A DNA stretch of 64,000 nt from Raskinella chloraquaticus (SeqCode). Its GTDB lineage: Bacteria > Pseudomonadota > Alphaproteobacteria > Rhizobiales > UBA4765. The stretch spans positions 62,001 through 126,000 of the forward strand of contig DEZK01000013.1 in the NCBI GenBank assembly GCA_002365175.1, given 5' to 3'. Position numbers and translations under genes: made by a program. Below are positions 50,770-60,313 of this stretch, in pieces (within the stretch, counting starts at the first letter, position 1; every line of letters starts with the position of its first letter). The notes under the pieces are model-generated. The model was not told the origin of the DNA and searched no databases. It saw nothing but the letters and a program-made list of their open reading frames with translations.

Positions 50770-51818
50770 GGCCGTGAGCGATCATGGGCGTGCCGCAGGG
50801 CGGCAATGAGGACGACCAGCAATCCCGCCTGGTGGCCTAGCGCCACCAGCAGGTTCATGCCGCTGAGCAAGGTCGCGATACCCAGACCCGCCTGGCCGCA
50901 TACCAGGATGAGCACCACGATCGCCCGACCTGGCGCGCCTGAATTGCCGCGCTGCCAGATGGCGGCGTTGGCGAGGGCCAGGGCCAGCAAGGCATAAGCG
51001 GTCAGACGGTGCAGGAATTGCACCAGCGCCGCATTTTCAAAGACATTCCGCCACAGCGGCGTGATCTCGAAGAGGGTCGAGGGTATCAGCGCGCCGTCCA
51101 TCGTTGGCCAGGTCTGGAACACATAACCGGCGCGGTTGCCGGCGACCAGGGCGCCGAGGAAAATCTGCAGGAAGATCACGGCCACGATCAGCAGCGGTCC
51201 GCGCGTCTGCCAGGTGCTGAGGGGACTGTGACGTGCCGGCGCGCGGCGCGATTGCGCCAACCAGATCAGACAAGCGAAGATGACGCAGGCAAGCGTGAGG
51301 TGGATCGCCAGCCGGTAGGGTGCAACATTCACGCGATCAAAGAGGCCTGAATGCACCATCCACCAGCCGATGGCCCCCTGAAGGGCGATCAGCAGGCCAA
51401 CACCCAACAGCTGGCGAAACAAGGGCTGGCGCCGATCATAAGCGCCACACCACCAGAACCAGACAAAGCCGGCGAGATAAACCGTGCCGATCACCCGACC
51501 GATCAACCGATGCGACCATTCCCAAAGATAGATGATCTTGAAATCATCTAGCGTCATCCCCTGATTGAGATCGCGGTACTGGACGGTGCGGCGATATTTT
51601 TCAAATTCATCGAGCCATACCGTCACGTCGAGCGGTGGCAGGATACCACTCACCACATTCCATTCAGTGATCGACAATCCTGATTCAGTCAGACGCGTGC
51701 CACCACCGACGATGACGGCAACCGCCACCAGCGCCGCCATGCCGAGAAGAAAGCGGCGGAGCTGATCGTCAAGGCCAATTGCGGCAGATCGGCCCATGGT
51801 GGTGGTGGCTGTGGTCAT
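50739..51818 (-). CDS. ctaA: Haem A synthase
   Basis: This 359-residue membrane protein has about eight helices and the COX15/CtaA histidines in WEWSHRLIGRVIG, YRLAIHLTLAC, QFLHRLTAYALL and LVALGHQAG. GGGTRLTESGLSITEWNVVSGILPP and GALVAGNRAGYVFQTWPTMDG are family signatures. It oxidises haem O to haem A for aa3-type cytochrome oxidase. It faces a small DUF2842 gene upstream, the usual neighbour. Confidence 0.95.
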   Translation of the reverse strand: MTTATTTMGRSAAIGLDDQLRRFLLGMAALVAVAVIVGGGTRLTESGLSITEWNVVSGILPPLDVTVWLDEFEKYRRTVQYRDLNQGMTLDDFKIIYLWEWSHRLIGRVIGTVYLAGFVWFWWCGAYDRRQPLFRQLLGVGLLIALQGAIGWWMVHSGLFDRVNVAPYRLAIHLTLACVIFACLIWLAQSRRAPARHSPLSTWQTRGPLLIVAVIFLQIFLGALVAGNRAGYVFQTWPTMDGALIPSTLFEITPLWRNVFENAALVQFLHRLTAYALLALALANAAIWQRGNSGAPGRAIVVLILVCGQAGLGIATLLSGMNLLVALGHQAGLLVVLIAALRHAHDRSRPQAFAATASA

Positions 51819-51893
51819 CTGGTGCCCGCTCGTTTATCGAGAAGCCCGGTTTAGCGGTGCCGGCGCATCGCCTCAAGCAAAATGGAGGGCCAT

Positions 51894-52112
51894 ATGGCCG
51901 CAGGGACAAAATTGCCGATCCGTCTACGCAAGCTCATCGGCACGCTCCTGCTCGTCCCCTACACGGTCATCTACGCGCTCGTCATCATGGCAATCGCGGT
52001 CCGGGTCCTGCCGGACACGCCGAGTGTTTTTGCCGTGCTGTTCTTTCTGGCTGGCGGCGCCATATGGCTGCCGGTCGCGATGCTCATCATCTGGTGGATG
52101 AGCAGGCCGTGA
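51894..52112 (+). CDS. DUF2842 small membrane protein
   Basis: This 72-residue protein has two hydrophobic helices (LIGTLLLVPYTVIYALVIMAIAV and FAVLFFLAGGAIWLPVAMLIIWWM). It matches the alphaproteobacterial DUF2842 pattern RLRKLIGT...WLPVAMLIIWWM. Function unknown; it is commonly next to ctaA. ATG 51894 is preceded by GGAGG, whereas the in-frame ATG at 51882 is part of that site. Confidence 0.85.
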   Translation: MAAGTKLPIRLRKLIGTLLLVPYTVIYALVIMAIAVRVLPDTPSVFAVLFFLAGGAIWLPVAMLIIWWMSRP

Positions 52113-52128
52113 TCGATGTCACAACCCG

Positions 52129-53187
52129 TCACGCCACATTGCAGCGCTCGAAGCGGTTATAGACATAGGTCGGCAGGCCCGACATCAGGACATCGATATA
52201 GCGCTTTTTCTGAAAGCGTCCGTTCAGCGACACGCGCGGCAGCGCGGTCAGATGGCGGGCATGATCGCTGAACAGCAGGCCCGGACGCGTGGTGACTGCG
52301 GTTGCATAGCCCTCTTCGCGCGCCAGGCAAAATTCGCGCGGCCCAGCGGCATCCACCCAGCCATAGGGAAATGAAAAATGGCGCGGCCGTACGCCGGTTG
52401 TCGTTTCAATGACGTTCGCGCTCTCACGCATTTCAAAGCGCGCCTGCTGCTCGCTCAGACCGGCGAGAGAGAAATGATTGACGGAATGAGCGCCGATCGT
52501 CACTCGCGGATCGCCGGCAAGCTCCTGGATTTGCGTCCAGTTCATGATCAGTTCGCGACACAGCGCATCAAGATCGACGCCGTACAAGGCGCACAGGCTG
52601 GTAATTTCCTTTTCCTGCTCGGCCGGCGAGAGGCCGCGCAACCAGCGGTGAAGCGCGGCATATGCCTGATATTTGTCGTCGGCCCGGCGCGTTTCGAGAA
52701 GGCGGCGCTGCCCCTCGATCTCGACGACAATCATATCCCTGCCGGCGATGATGCGCTCAAGCGCCGTCCACCACAATTTACCACGGCCTTCAGGGAAAGC
52801 GGTTGGAACATAGATCGTGAACGGCACTTTCATCCGCCGCAGCGCGTGCCAGGCGACCGCATGATTGTCGACATATCCATCATCGAAGGTCAACACAACG
52901 AAGCGGCGCGCAAGGCTGGAATCACGCAGGCGGTCAACCGCGTCATCAAGGTCGATAATATCCACCCCCGCACGCTTGAAGCCGGTGACGACGTCTTCGA
53001 GAAAGGCAGGCGTGATTTCCAGCAGGTCGTTTGGCTGAAATTGGCCGCGCTGACGCTCGCGCACACGATGCATCGTCAATATTGCCCCAACGCCGCCAAA
53101 AAAGTGCTGCGCTACAGCATGGGCACCACTGAAATAAAGTGCCTCCAGCCCGGCCCTGATGGCGTTGGTACGCAAATGAACTCGCAT
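52129..53187 (-). CDS. Polysaccharide deacetylase family protein
   Basis: This 352-residue NodB-type protein has the metal motif VVLTFDDGYVDNHAVAWHAL (TFDDG), the His pair in VTIGAHSVNHFSLAGLS and FSFPYGW. It removes acetyl groups from amino sugars of a surface polysaccharide. The frame is open upstream, but ATG 53187 (MRVHLRTNAIRAG) is the likely start because the earlier region overlaps the divergent gene's promoter. It marks the left end of the exopolysaccharide cluster. Confidence 0.9.
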   Translation of the reverse strand: MRVHLRTNAIRAGLEALYFSGAHAVAQHFFGGVGAILTMHRVRERQRGQFQPNDLLEITPAFLEDVVTGFKRAGVDIIDLDDAVDRLRDSSLARRFVVLTFDDGYVDNHAVAWHALRRMKVPFTIYVPTAFPEGRGKLWWTALERIIAGRDMIVVEIEGQRRLLETRRADDKYQAYAALHRWLRGLSPAEQEKEITSLCALYGVDLDALCRELIMNWTQIQELAGDPRVTIGAHSVNHFSLAGLSEQQARFEMRESANVIETTTGVRPRHFSFPYGWVDAAGPREFCLAREEGYATAVTTRPGLLFSDHARHLTALPRVSLNGRFQKKRYIDVLMSGLPTYVYNRFERCNVA

Positions 53188-53345
53188 CCATGAAACCAGT
53201 TTCGCAACGAAGAGAGCCGAAGAATAGGCGCAATTGATTACGCCTTGCTGAACGCTTGCCCGGTGCTGGTGCAACTGACCCGCCGTTAGGACTTCCTGAG
53301 CGAGTACGGATTTATATTCCAGCACGATTTGCGGTGAGGGTTTTC

Positions 53346-54530
53346 GTGACGGCAGGCGTTGTAGACCAAAAGATCATCCATGCGGCGGCCTCGGCGGCAG
53401 CCGGCTTGCGCGCTGCTGTCTGCCTGTTTGACGATCACGGCAAGGCGATGTGGCAAGACTGCGAGCAGCGCCTTGTTGCCACGCCCTATCAGACGACATC
53501 GTTTGCGTGCGCCTGGCTGTCATCGCAAGGAGCGCGAGCGCGCGAAAAGGTCCGGCTGATTTCTGTGCACGACGTGCAGGGACGCATCATATTGCTGTTG
53601 CCGATCATCCTGCGCCAGCTGGGGTTATGGCAGGTCGCGCAGCCCATCGCCGGCAGTCATGCCAATTTCATGGCGCCTCTCTTTGATGCTCAGGCATGCA
53701 CCAGCCTCGGCGCGGCACAGATATCAGCGGCACTTGACGACGGCCTTTTCAAAGCGGGGGCTGATCTGGCCTATCTGCCGCACGTGCCGGCAGCATGGTG
53801 CGGACAGGCCAATCCGCTAGGCGGTTTGACTGATCGAGTATCGGTCAACCCCGCGCGTCAGGCTGTGCTCTCAAGCGACGTGTCCGCCACGCTGCACTCG
53901 CTGCGAAGCAAGGACTCGCTGCGGAAAATCGCCGGCAAGAGACGTAAACTCGCGGCGCAGGGTAAGCTGCAAATTGGTCGCGCCGCCACTCGGGAAGAAA
54001 AATTGGACCTCTTGTCGGCCTACCGCGTGCTCAAGGACAGGTGGTCGGCACAACGACGCATCAACAACGAATTCGGTGACGCGGCGGTGGACGGCTTTTA
54101 CCGCACATTGGCGGGCGATCCTCATTTCGTCCTCTGGTACATCAAAGTCGACGATCAGGTGATCGGTGTCAGCGCAGGGCTCCAGCGCGACCATCATTTT
54201 TCGATGATGATCATTTCAAGCGAACAGGATTTATTTGCCGCCTATTCTCCCGGCGATATCCTGGTTGACTTCATCATGCGCGACCTCTGCGCCGCTGGCT
54301 TCACATCGGTAGATTTTGGCACTGGTGATGCCGAGTACAAACGCCGCTGGCTGCCCGCCCCCGTCGAACTGCGCGATGTCATTTACCCGCTGACATTCAG
54401 CGGGCAGATTGCCGGCGCCGGGCTGGGTGCCGCTCACACTGTGAAAGCCTTCATCAAAGCCCGACCGCAGCTCACAAGCCTTGCCCACCGCCTGGCCTTT
54501 GCGACATCGCGGTTGACAGCTTGGCCTTAA
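53346..54530 (+). CDS. GNAT-type acyltransferase (BioF2/FemAB-like)
   Basis: This 394-residue protein has a C-terminal Acetyltransf_6 (BioF2-like) domain: LRKIAGKRRKLAAQGKLQIGRAATREEKLDLLSAYRVLKDRWSAQRR and PHFVLWYIKVDDQVIGVSAGLQRDHHFSMMIISSEQDLFAAYSPGDILVDFIMRDLCAAGFTSVDFGTGDAEYKRRW. Such proteins accompany exopolysaccharide loci and may acylate or aminoacylate the polymer. GTG 53346 with GAGG upstream is chosen. It converges on the Wzc-like gene with a four-base overlap. Confidence 0.82.
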   Translation: MTAGVVDQKIIHAAASAAAGLRAAVCLFDDHGKAMWQDCEQRLVATPYQTTSFACAWLSSQGARAREKVRLISVHDVQGRIILLLPIILRQLGLWQVAQPIAGSHANFMAPLFDAQACTSLGAAQISAALDDGLFKAGADLAYLPHVPAAWCGQANPLGGLTDRVSVNPARQAVLSSDVSATLHSLRSKDSLRKIAGKRRKLAAQGKLQIGRAATREEKLDLLSAYRVLKDRWSAQRRINNEFGDAAVDGFYRTLAGDPHFVLWYIKVDDQVIGVSAGLQRDHHFSMMIISSEQDLFAAYSPGDILVDFIMRDLCAAGFTSVDFGTGDAEYKRRWLPAPVELRDVIYPLTFSGQIAGAGLGAAHTVKAFIKARPQLTSLAHRLAFATSRLTAWP

Positions 54531-56821
54531 GCGGCGCGGCGAGCCGCTGATGTCCGGTTTCTTTCCTGTCGCGGCAGAATGAGAATGTCGCCAACGCCCG
54601 CAAGTGCCAGCGACCGTTCGGCGGCCTTCGCCAGAGGATCGTCTGCGTCGGGCGCTTCGATGGCAATCGTTGCGGCGCCGCCAGCGTGGCGTACAAGATC
54701 GCGGCCCTGCCCCAGTGAGGCAACACGGACCAGCACGCTGTCATAGCTCAATCCTAGCGCCTCCAGCGCCATCGACAGGCGCGGGGTGGAAAAATCGAGC
54801 GCATCGGAATCGGCGCCCCCGTCGCCAAGCAGATGCGCAGCCATGCCCGGAATGGGCTGGATTGCTGCAGCGAGCCCGATCCGGCCTGTGGCAATATCTG
54901 ACAGGGAGTGAGCGAGCGTTACTCCCACTTCGCCAGCCAATGTTTCAGCGCCGCGATGAGCATCAAGGACGATGACACGCCGGCCGCGCGCGGCGAGCCC
55001 CGCAGCCAATTCAAGGGTGAGCAACGCTTCACCGCGCGCGTTGGTGACACCCGTCACGACGACCAGTTTAGCAGCCAGTCGTGCCATGCCGAAATTTCTG
55101 TGCTCCTGCTCATCAGGACGGGCGAGCGCTGCTGCGGCGGCAAAAGGCGCATCGCGGTGATCGTCCTTCTCACGTTCGAGATCTTCCTGCCACGCGGCTA
55201 TTTCATCTGGCGTGTCACGACGGGCAATCTCGGGAGCGCTCTCCTCCTGATCGACGGGAAGAGCCATCGCTGCTTCAGGTTCTATCATCCGCTCACCAGT
55301 TGGAACTGCAGGCTCCGGATCAGCCGCACCGAATACCGGATAGGATAATTCCGGCTCGCGGCGCTCCAGCGGCTGCACACGGGCGTTTTCCTCGCCTGCG
55401 CCCGCTGTCAGAGCCATGCCGACGACGGCGGCGACAGCGACCGACGCAACGGTCAGGATCGTGATCAGGACGATTGGAAGCTTCTTGGGAAAGACAGGAA
55501 TATTCCCCGGTTCGGCACGTGATACGACACGGGCATTGGCAGCGCGCGCGTCAAGGGAATCGCGCGCGGCAGCATCGCGATAAAGCGCAAGCCAGTCCTC
55601 GAGAAGATCGCGCTGTGCTTTTGCTTCGCGCTCCAGCGCACGCAATGCAACTTCCTTGTCGCCATTTGAATTGGTGCTGCGCTTCTTTTCTTCCAGCGCC
55701 TGCTGGATGGCACGCATGCGATCACCGGCCGAGCGCGCATCGTTCTCGATCCCGCGAATGATGCGCTCGGCCTGACCACGGATCTGCTGCTGGTTATCGG
55801 CAAGCTGGGCCTGCAGTTCACGCATGCGGGGATGACCCGGAAGCAGAACGGTTGCCTGCAATGCGTGTTCGGCACGCAAAGCAGCCGCACGCTCGGTCAG
55901 CCGCTGCATCAGGGGAGAGGCAAAAACCTCGGCTGACTCAATCGGCCTGCCGCTTTTCAGCAGGTCGCGAATCGATCGCGCCCGCGCTTCGGCCTCGGCC
56001 TGCTGCCCTTGTGCGGCGGTCAGTTGCGCTGTCAACTCGGTCAGGCTCTGGGACGCGAGCGTCAGATTGTTAACGCCGGTCAGCAGATCAGCCTCTCCAC
56101 GGAATTGCTGCACCTTCCCTTCAGCGTCTGCGACGGTGGTGCGCAGATCGTCGATCTTGTGCTCGAAATAGCGGCGCACCTTGCGGTCTCGCTCAAGCTT
56201 GTCACGGGTCTGGAGGTCAATAAAGCGCTCGGAGATCGTGTTGGCGATGCGCGCGGCCAGCGCTGCATCCGTTGACCAGAAGCGAATTTCAATCACCCGG
56301 GACTTGTCGACAGGCGCAACCGTCAGGCGTTCGAAATAAGCGTCCAATGCGCGCTCCTCCGGGCTGAGGCGGGCAATGTCACGGCCAAGCCCGACGAATC
56401 CGAGAGCCCCCGAGAGCAAGCCCGTGGGGCTCGCCAATGGATTGAATTCGCTGACATTCGCCAGATCAAGATCGCGTATGACGGCACGCGCCAGATCGCG
56501 CGAATAGGCAATCTGCACCTGCGAGGAAATAGCTTCGGGATCGAGATTGACCGCGTCATCCTGCGCGCCGGCGCGATCCTTGCCGGCACGGGTCAGCGCT
56601 GTCTCGCGGTTCTCGATGACGACGCGCACTTCGGCCGCATAACGCGGGCTGACGAGGTTGACGATGCCAAGCGCGATCAATCCGCCAAGGCCAGCGGCGC
56701 TCGCAATCAAGCGCGCGTGCCTTTTAAGCGCAACGATCGCGCCTGCCATATCGAGGTCGGCCTCCTTCACGTCAGACCCAACATTTCCCGCATTCACATC
56801 AGTCGAAGCGTGATCAACCAT
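54527..56821 (-). CDS. Wzc/ExoP-like polysaccharide chain-length protein with degenerate kinase domain
   Basis: This 764-residue inner-membrane protein has a Wzz domain (helix near 38-60, MAGAIVALKRHARLIASAAGLGGLIALGIVNLVSPRYAAEVRV), long coiled coils (about 210-430) and a second helix (VLITILTVASVAVAAVVGMALTA, about 455). A BY-kinase-like domain follows from about 586. Its Walker A equivalent reads TGVTNARGEALLTLELA: the GK(S/T) of active kinases is missing. Walker A' is weak (VIVLDAH) and no tyrosine-rich tail is present. It probably controls chain length without kinase activity. Confidence 0.9.
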   Translation of the reverse strand: MVDHASTDVNAGNVGSDVKEADLDMAGAIVALKRHARLIASAAGLGGLIALGIVNLVSPRYAAEVRVVIENRETALTRAGKDRAGAQDDAVNLDPEAISSQVQIAYSRDLARAVIRDLDLANVSEFNPLASPTGLLSGALGFVGLGRDIARLSPEERALDAYFERLTVAPVDKSRVIEIRFWSTDAALAARIANTISERFIDLQTRDKLERDRKVRRYFEHKIDDLRTTVADAEGKVQQFRGEADLLTGVNNLTLASQSLTELTAQLTAAQGQQAEAEARARSIRDLLKSGRPIESAEVFASPLMQRLTERAAALRAEHALQATVLLPGHPRMRELQAQLADNQQQIRGQAERIIRGIENDARSAGDRMRAIQQALEEKKRSTNSNGDKEVALRALEREAKAQRDLLEDWLALYRDAAARDSLDARAANARVVSRAEPGNIPVFPKKLPIVLITILTVASVAVAAVVGMALTAGAGEENARVQPLERREPELSYPVFGAADPEPAVPTGERMIEPEAAMALPVDQEESAPEIARRDTPDEIAAWQEDLEREKDDHRDAPFAAAAALARPDEQEHRNFGMARLAAKLVVVTGVTNARGEALLTLELAAGLAARGRRVIVLDAHRGAETLAGEVGVTLAHSLSDIATGRIGLAAAIQPIPGMAAHLLGDGGADSDALDFSTPRLSMALEALGLSYDSVLVRVASLGQGRDLVRHAGGAATIAIEAPDADDPLAKAAERSLALAGVGDILILPRQERNRTSAARRAA

Positions 56822-56972
56822 TACTGCCTCCGGGCACCAGTTGATTAATGCTGATTAAGGTAACTTCCTGGTTAATTGTCCCGGCGTTAAACCACTGCAA
56901 GAGAGTCGGAATTTGTTAACCATGTTGTCTTACGACTGAGGCCTGTCGACCATGGGATAAAGTACCAAACGG

Positions 56973-57557
56973 ATGATGCGCGGCTCGTCACATCGCTTTC
57001 AGGTCCTGACCGTCCTGCTGATGGCAGCTGTGCTGGTGACAGGCTGCGTGCGCACGGCAAAAGTCCCGGCCGCTCAAGCCGTCTTTGACGCGCTTGACCA
57101 GCCCTACACGCTCGATACCGGCGACCGTCTGCGCATTATCGTCTTCGGCCAGGCCGAGCTTTCCAATCTTTACACGGTTGATCAAACCGGCCGCCTCTCC
57201 GTGCCACTGATTGGCAACGTCGCTGTTCGCGGTCTGACGACCAAGGAAACCGAAGACCAGATCGCCTCGGCGCTGCGCAACGGCTTTCTGAAAACGCCGC
57301 AAGTCACGGTTGAGGTTGAAACCTACCGGCCTTTCTTCGTCCTTGGCGAAGTGACGCAACCCGGCCAGTATCCTTACGTTCTTGGCATGACCGCACAGAC
57401 AGCGGTGGCGATCGCCCGTGGCTTCACGCCACGCGCCCGTCAGGCGACCGTCGAGATCACGCGTATCGTCAATGGCGAACTGGTGCGTGCGGAAGTGCCC
57501 ATCCACCATCCGCTGCGGCCAGGCGACACGATCCAGATCTTCGAGCGGTGGTTCTGA
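56973..57557 (+). CDS. Polysaccharide export outer-membrane lipoprotein (Wza/ExoF-like)
   Basis: This 194-residue protein has a lipoprotein signal (VLLMAAVLVTGC, Cys25). The Poly_export domain is YTLDTGDRLRIIVFGQAELSNLYTVDQTGRLSVPLIGNVAVRGLTTKETEDQIASAL, and a SLBB domain is VEVETYRPFFVLGEVTQPGQYPYVLGMTAQTAVAIARGF. It forms the outer-membrane exit channel. It is divergent from the Wzc-like gene, sharing a promoter region with several TTAA motifs, and overlaps the glycosyltransferase reading frame region downstream. Confidence 0.93.
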   Translation: MMRGSSHRFQVLTVLLMAAVLVTGCVRTAKVPAAQAVFDALDQPYTLDTGDRLRIIVFGQAELSNLYTVDQTGRLSVPLIGNVAVRGLTTKETEDQIASALRNGFLKTPQVTVEVETYRPFFVLGEVTQPGQYPYVLGMTAQTAVAIARGFTPRARQATVEITRIVNGELVRAEVPIHHPLRPGDTIQIFERWF

Positions 57558-57559
57558 TC

Positions 57560-58702
57560 ATGTGGCGGCGCCCGCTGAACATTCTCCAGGTTCTGCGCGC
57601 TCCCGTCGGCGGCCTGTTTCGTCATGTGGTTGATCTGTCTCACGGGCTTGCCGAGCGCGGCCACCGTGTGGGTCTGGTGATAGATGCCGGGGACCCCGGC
57701 CCGTTCTGGCAAGGCAAGATCGACCATCTGGAAAATTCCGCCGTGCTGGGACTTACGCGATTAGCAATGGCGCGCGGGCCCTCGCCGAGAGATTTGCTGG
57801 CTGTTTCGCATGTGATGCATCGTATCGCCCGCCAGAAGATTGATATTGTCCACGGGCATGGGGCGAAAGGCGGCGCTCTTGCCCGGTTTGCCGCCTCGCT
57901 CGCACGCAAGGGGGCTGCGCCTGCGCGTTTTTACACGCCGCATGGCGGCACCCTGCATTTTTCTCCCACCTCCCTGCAGGGGCGCGCCTACCGCGCTGCA
58001 GAAGCCTGGTTGTCGCGCCATTGCGAGGCCGTTATCTTTGAAAGCGCGTTTGCGCGTGAAGGGTTTGCCTCACGGTTTCATCTGGCATCGCCGCATTGGC
58101 CGGTGATCCCCAATGGCCTCCACAGGCACGAATTCATGCCTGTTGCCGTACCCGACGGTGCAGCCGATTTTGTCTTCATCGGCGAGATGCGGGATATCAA
58201 GGGCGTGGATATTTTCCTGTCCGCCATGCGGCGCCTGCCCGGCGCCACGCGCGCTGTGCTCGTGGGAGCCGGGCCGCAACTTTCCAGCTATCAGGCCATG
58301 GCAAAAGCCTGCCATCTCAATGAGCGTGTCGAATTTCTGCCACCACGCGCCGCCCGCGCCGCCTTTGCGCTCGGCCGGGTTGTGGTTGCGCCCTCGCGGG
58401 CAGAATCGCTACCCTATCTTCTGCTCGAGGCCATCGCTGCAGGAAGACCTGTCATCGCAACAGCCGTCGGCGGGGTGCCGGAAATATTCGCGCCGCACAC
58501 CGAGGCACTTGTTCCAGCCGAGGACAGCGAGGCGTTGAGCGCAGCGATGCTGGCAGCGCTCCTCAATCCGGCGACACTGGCAGCGACCATGAGTGAGATT
58601 GCATCATACATTAACAATCGCTTTGCAGTGCACACTATGGTCGATGCCATAGAGGGACTCTATTGCTCCAAATTGGCGCAAGAACGATGCAGCGCCGCTT
58701 AA
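57560..58702 (+). CDS. Family 4 glycosyltransferase
   Basis: This 380-residue GT-B glycosyltransferase starts MWRRPLNILQVLRAPVGGLFRHVVDLSHGLAERGHRVGLVID. The C-terminal nucleotide-sugar site is VVVAPSRAESLPYLLLEAIAAGRPVIATAVGGVPEIF, with the EX7E-type acidic pair. It transfers a sugar from a nucleotide donor to the growing lipid-linked repeat unit. ATG 57560 starts two bases after the wza-like stop; the frame is open slightly further upstream. Confidence 0.92.
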   Translation: MWRRPLNILQVLRAPVGGLFRHVVDLSHGLAERGHRVGLVIDAGDPGPFWQGKIDHLENSAVLGLTRLAMARGPSPRDLLAVSHVMHRIARQKIDIVHGHGAKGGALARFAASLARKGAAPARFYTPHGGTLHFSPTSLQGRAYRAAEAWLSRHCEAVIFESAFAREGFASRFHLASPHWPVIPNGLHRHEFMPVAVPDGAADFVFIGEMRDIKGVDIFLSAMRRLPGATRAVLVGAGPQLSSYQAMAKACHLNERVEFLPPRAARAAFALGRVVVAPSRAESLPYLLLEAIAAGRPVIATAVGGVPEIFAPHTEALVPAEDSEALSAAMLAALLNPATLAATMSEIASYINNRFAVHTMVDAIEGLYCSKLAQERCSAA

Positions 58703-58813
58703 ACGTTCCACAATGTTTTTCTCGTATACCCATAGCCGTCCGCGGCCGGGAGCGAGATCAGGTCCCGCATACTCGCCTCCCGCGCCGCAGGACATTTGCG
58801 AAACGATTTCCCC

Positions 58814-60313
58814 ATGAGTGATGTCTCGATATCAGGGCCGCTTGCCGACGGTCTGGCCGGGCCGTCAGGGTCCTTGTCACAGCGGGGGCTTGCAACCGGG
58901 CAAACCGCGCCGGTGTCCTTGTCCGCCGTGAGCTTGATTGCGCGTGCGGTCGACTGCGCGTTTCTGATCACGCTCGGTCTTGCCGTACGCTGGCTCTATG
59001 ATACCGGCGAGCAGGACATCGCCATCCAGTACTGGCTGGCGATCCCGGGGGTCGCAACGCTGACGATCTGGCTGGCCGGCTTGTTCCACGCCTATCGCGG
59101 CGCTTCGCTCAAATCATTGCTGGTCAGCATTCCATCGGTGCTTGCAGCATGGATCATCGCTCTTCTCGTTTTGCTGACGATCGCTTTTTTCCTCCGCGCC
59201 GGCAGCGATTTCTCGCGCCTGTGGCTTGGCCTGTGGTTCGTGTCAGGCAGCGCGGGTCTGGTCGCCTCACGCCTCGTCTGGCGCGCCCGGATAACCGCGC
59301 TTGCCAATAGCGGCAGGCTCGATCGCAACGCCGTCATTGTGGGCGGCGGCGACAGCGCCATACGCCTCATTCGCGCCCTAGAGACATCGAGGACCGCAGG
59401 CATCCGTATTGTCGGACTGTTCGATGATCGCGGCCACGACCGCAGCGCGGTCGCCAATTACCCAACGCTTGGTTCATTTGATGATCTTGTAGCCTTTGCC
59501 CGCACGTCGCGCGTCGACCTTCTCATCATCGCCCTGCCGATGACGGCAGAAGCGCGGCTGATGCATTTGTTGAAAAAATTGTGGGTACTGCCGGTTGATA
59601 TCCGCGTCTCGGCGCTGTCATCGCGCCTGCGTTTCCGTCCCCGCGCCTATTCCTATATCGGTGACGTGCCGTTCCTCGATATTTTCGACAAGCCGCTGTC
59701 AGCGAGCGGGGCGATCGCGAAGACTGTGTTTGATCGCGTCATCGGCGTGCTCGCGCTGATCGCCCTGTCACCGGTCATGGCCGCCGTGGCGCTCGCGGTG
59801 AAGGTCACGTCACCAGGGCCGGTTCTCTTTCGCCAGAAGCGCTACGGCTTTAACAATGAACTGATCGAAGTCTACAAGTTCCGCTCCATGTACAGCGAGC
59901 AGAGCGATGCCAATGCAACGCGACTGGTGACCAGGGGCGATCCGCGGGTGACGCCGCTTGGCCGCTTCATCCGCAAAACTTCGCTCGATGAATTGCCGCA
60001 ACTCTTCAACGTGGTCTTCAAAGGCAATCTGTCATTGGTCGGACCACGACCGCACGCTGTGCACGCCAAGGCAGCGGACGCGCTCTACCAGGACGTCGTC
60101 GATGGCTATTACGCCCGCCACAAGATGAAGCCAGGCATCACCGGCTGGGCGCAAATCAATGGCTGGCGCGGCGAAACCGACACGCCTGAAAAGATCCAGC
60201 GCCGCGTCGAATGCGACCTGCATTACATCGAGAACTGGTCGATCCTGCGTGATGCTTACATCCTGATGATGACGCCGATCTCGCTCATCAGCAAATCCGA
60301 GGCGGCCTATTGA
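58814..60313 (+). CDS. Undecaprenyl-phosphate sugar phosphotransferase (WcaJ/ExoY family)
   Basis: This 499-residue protein has four to five N-terminal membrane helices, a CoA_binding_3-like middle (NAVIVGGGDSAIRLIRAL) and a C-terminal initiating sugar transferase domain. The last contains KTVFDRVIGVLALIALSPVMAAVALAVKVTSPGPVLFRQKRYGFN, EVYKFRSMY, LRK-type RKTSLDELPQLFNVVFKGNLSLVGPRPHA and WAQINGWRGETDT. It starts polymer assembly by placing a sugar phosphate on undecaprenyl phosphate. ATG 58814 is preferred; a TTG six codons earlier is possible. Confidence 0.93.
   Translation: MSDVSISGPLADGLAGPSGSLSQRGLATGQTAPVSLSAVSLIARAVDCAFLITLGLAVRWLYDTGEQDIAIQYWLAIPGVATLTIWLAGLFHAYRGASLKSLLVSIPSVLAAWIIALLVLLTIAFFLRAGSDFSRLWLGLWFVSGSAGLVASRLVWRARITALANSGRLDRNAVIVGGGDSAIRLIRALETSRTAGIRIVGLFDDRGHDRSAVANYPTLGSFDDLVAFARTSRVDLLIIALPMTAEARLMHLLKKLWVLPVDIRVSALSSRLRFRPRAYSYIGDVPFLDIFDKPLSASGAIAKTVFDRVIGVLALIALSPVMAAVALAVKVTSPGPVLFRQKRYGFNNELIEVYKFRSMYSEQSDANATRLVTRGDPRVTPLGRFIRKTSLDELPQLFNVVFKGNLSLVGPRPHAVHAKAADALYQDVVDGYYARHKMKPGITGWAQINGWRGETDTPEKIQRRVECDLHYIENWSILRDAYILMMTPISLISKSEAAY

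Noticed and set aside
56845..56858. CtrA site TTAA-N7-TTAA in the exopolysaccharide promoter
   Set aside because: The spacer between the two nearest TTAA motifs is six bases, not seven, so I list the cluster only as a curiosity and do not call a CtrA site.
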